A stretch of DNA of 5,990 nucleotides from DHVE2 group archaeon (GTDB lineage Archaea > Thermoplasmatota > Thermoplasmata > Thermoplasmatales > Aciduliprofundaceae), in contig WAOY01000143.1 of the NCBI GenBank assembly GCA_015520985.1, forward strand, positions 1 to 5,990, given 5' to 3'. Positions 5,629-5,990 of the stretch are shown here, in pieces. The position numbers and the translations under genes were made by a program. Position 1 is the stretch's first letter. Every line of letters starts with the position of its first letter. The notes under the pieces were generated by a model, which worked only from the letters and a program-made list of their open reading frames with translations, was not told where the DNA came from and did no database searches.

Positions 5629-5990
<362 letters not shown>

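Overview
The window is archaeal, most likely from a GC-rich euryarchaeon. The lineage of Thermoplasmata and its uncultured relatives is my best guess. The archaeal call rests on an aRF1 release factor, a CDC48-type AAA+ ATPase, a small PRC-barrel protein, heavy use of AGG (Arg) and ATA (Ile) codons, and AT-rich TATA-like boxes about 25 bases upstream of start codons. The narrower guess is recollection of gene families, not a computed placement.

Layout: (1) the 5' end of a membrane-protein gene runs off the left edge on the minus strand; (2) a compact divergent promoter region follows, with two TATA-like boxes each set for leaderless transcription; (3) a large plus-strand gene encodes a 1015-residue STAND/AAA_16-type ATPase with about 12 C-terminal TPRs and, between Walker A and Walker B, an inserted domain that looks like a roadblock/longin fold; (4) a minus-strand Rab/Ras-like small GTPase with a C-terminal extension of about 100 residues is convergent with the ATPase and overlaps it by 6 bp; (5) a 104-bp divergent promoter region holds a perfect 17-bp palindrome; (6) the translation termination factor aRF1 lies on the plus strand; (7) an 80-residue PRC-barrel protein on the minus strand abuts the aRF1 stop codon with no gap; (8) the C-terminal part of a CDC48-like ATPase lies upstream of the PRC gene in the same operon and runs off the right edge.

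The most interesting part is the pair of ATPase/TPR protein and Rab-like GTPase. Roadblock/longin domains are the usual regulatory partners of Ras-superfamily GTPases, for example MglB with MglA. Here such a domain appears to sit inside an AAA-type switch ATPase encoded next to an archaeal Rab-like GTPase. That suggests, without proving, a signalling module in which the two nucleotide switches communicate. The right half is informational and protein-quality housekeeping: translation termination, a CDC48 unfoldase whose tail could dock on the proteasome, and a small PRC-barrel adaptor. The long antisense ORFs over the GC-rich genes look like codon-bias shadows. I see no tRNA, rRNA, CRISPR, insertion sequence or origin. 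No gene-free stretch exceeds about 105 bases.
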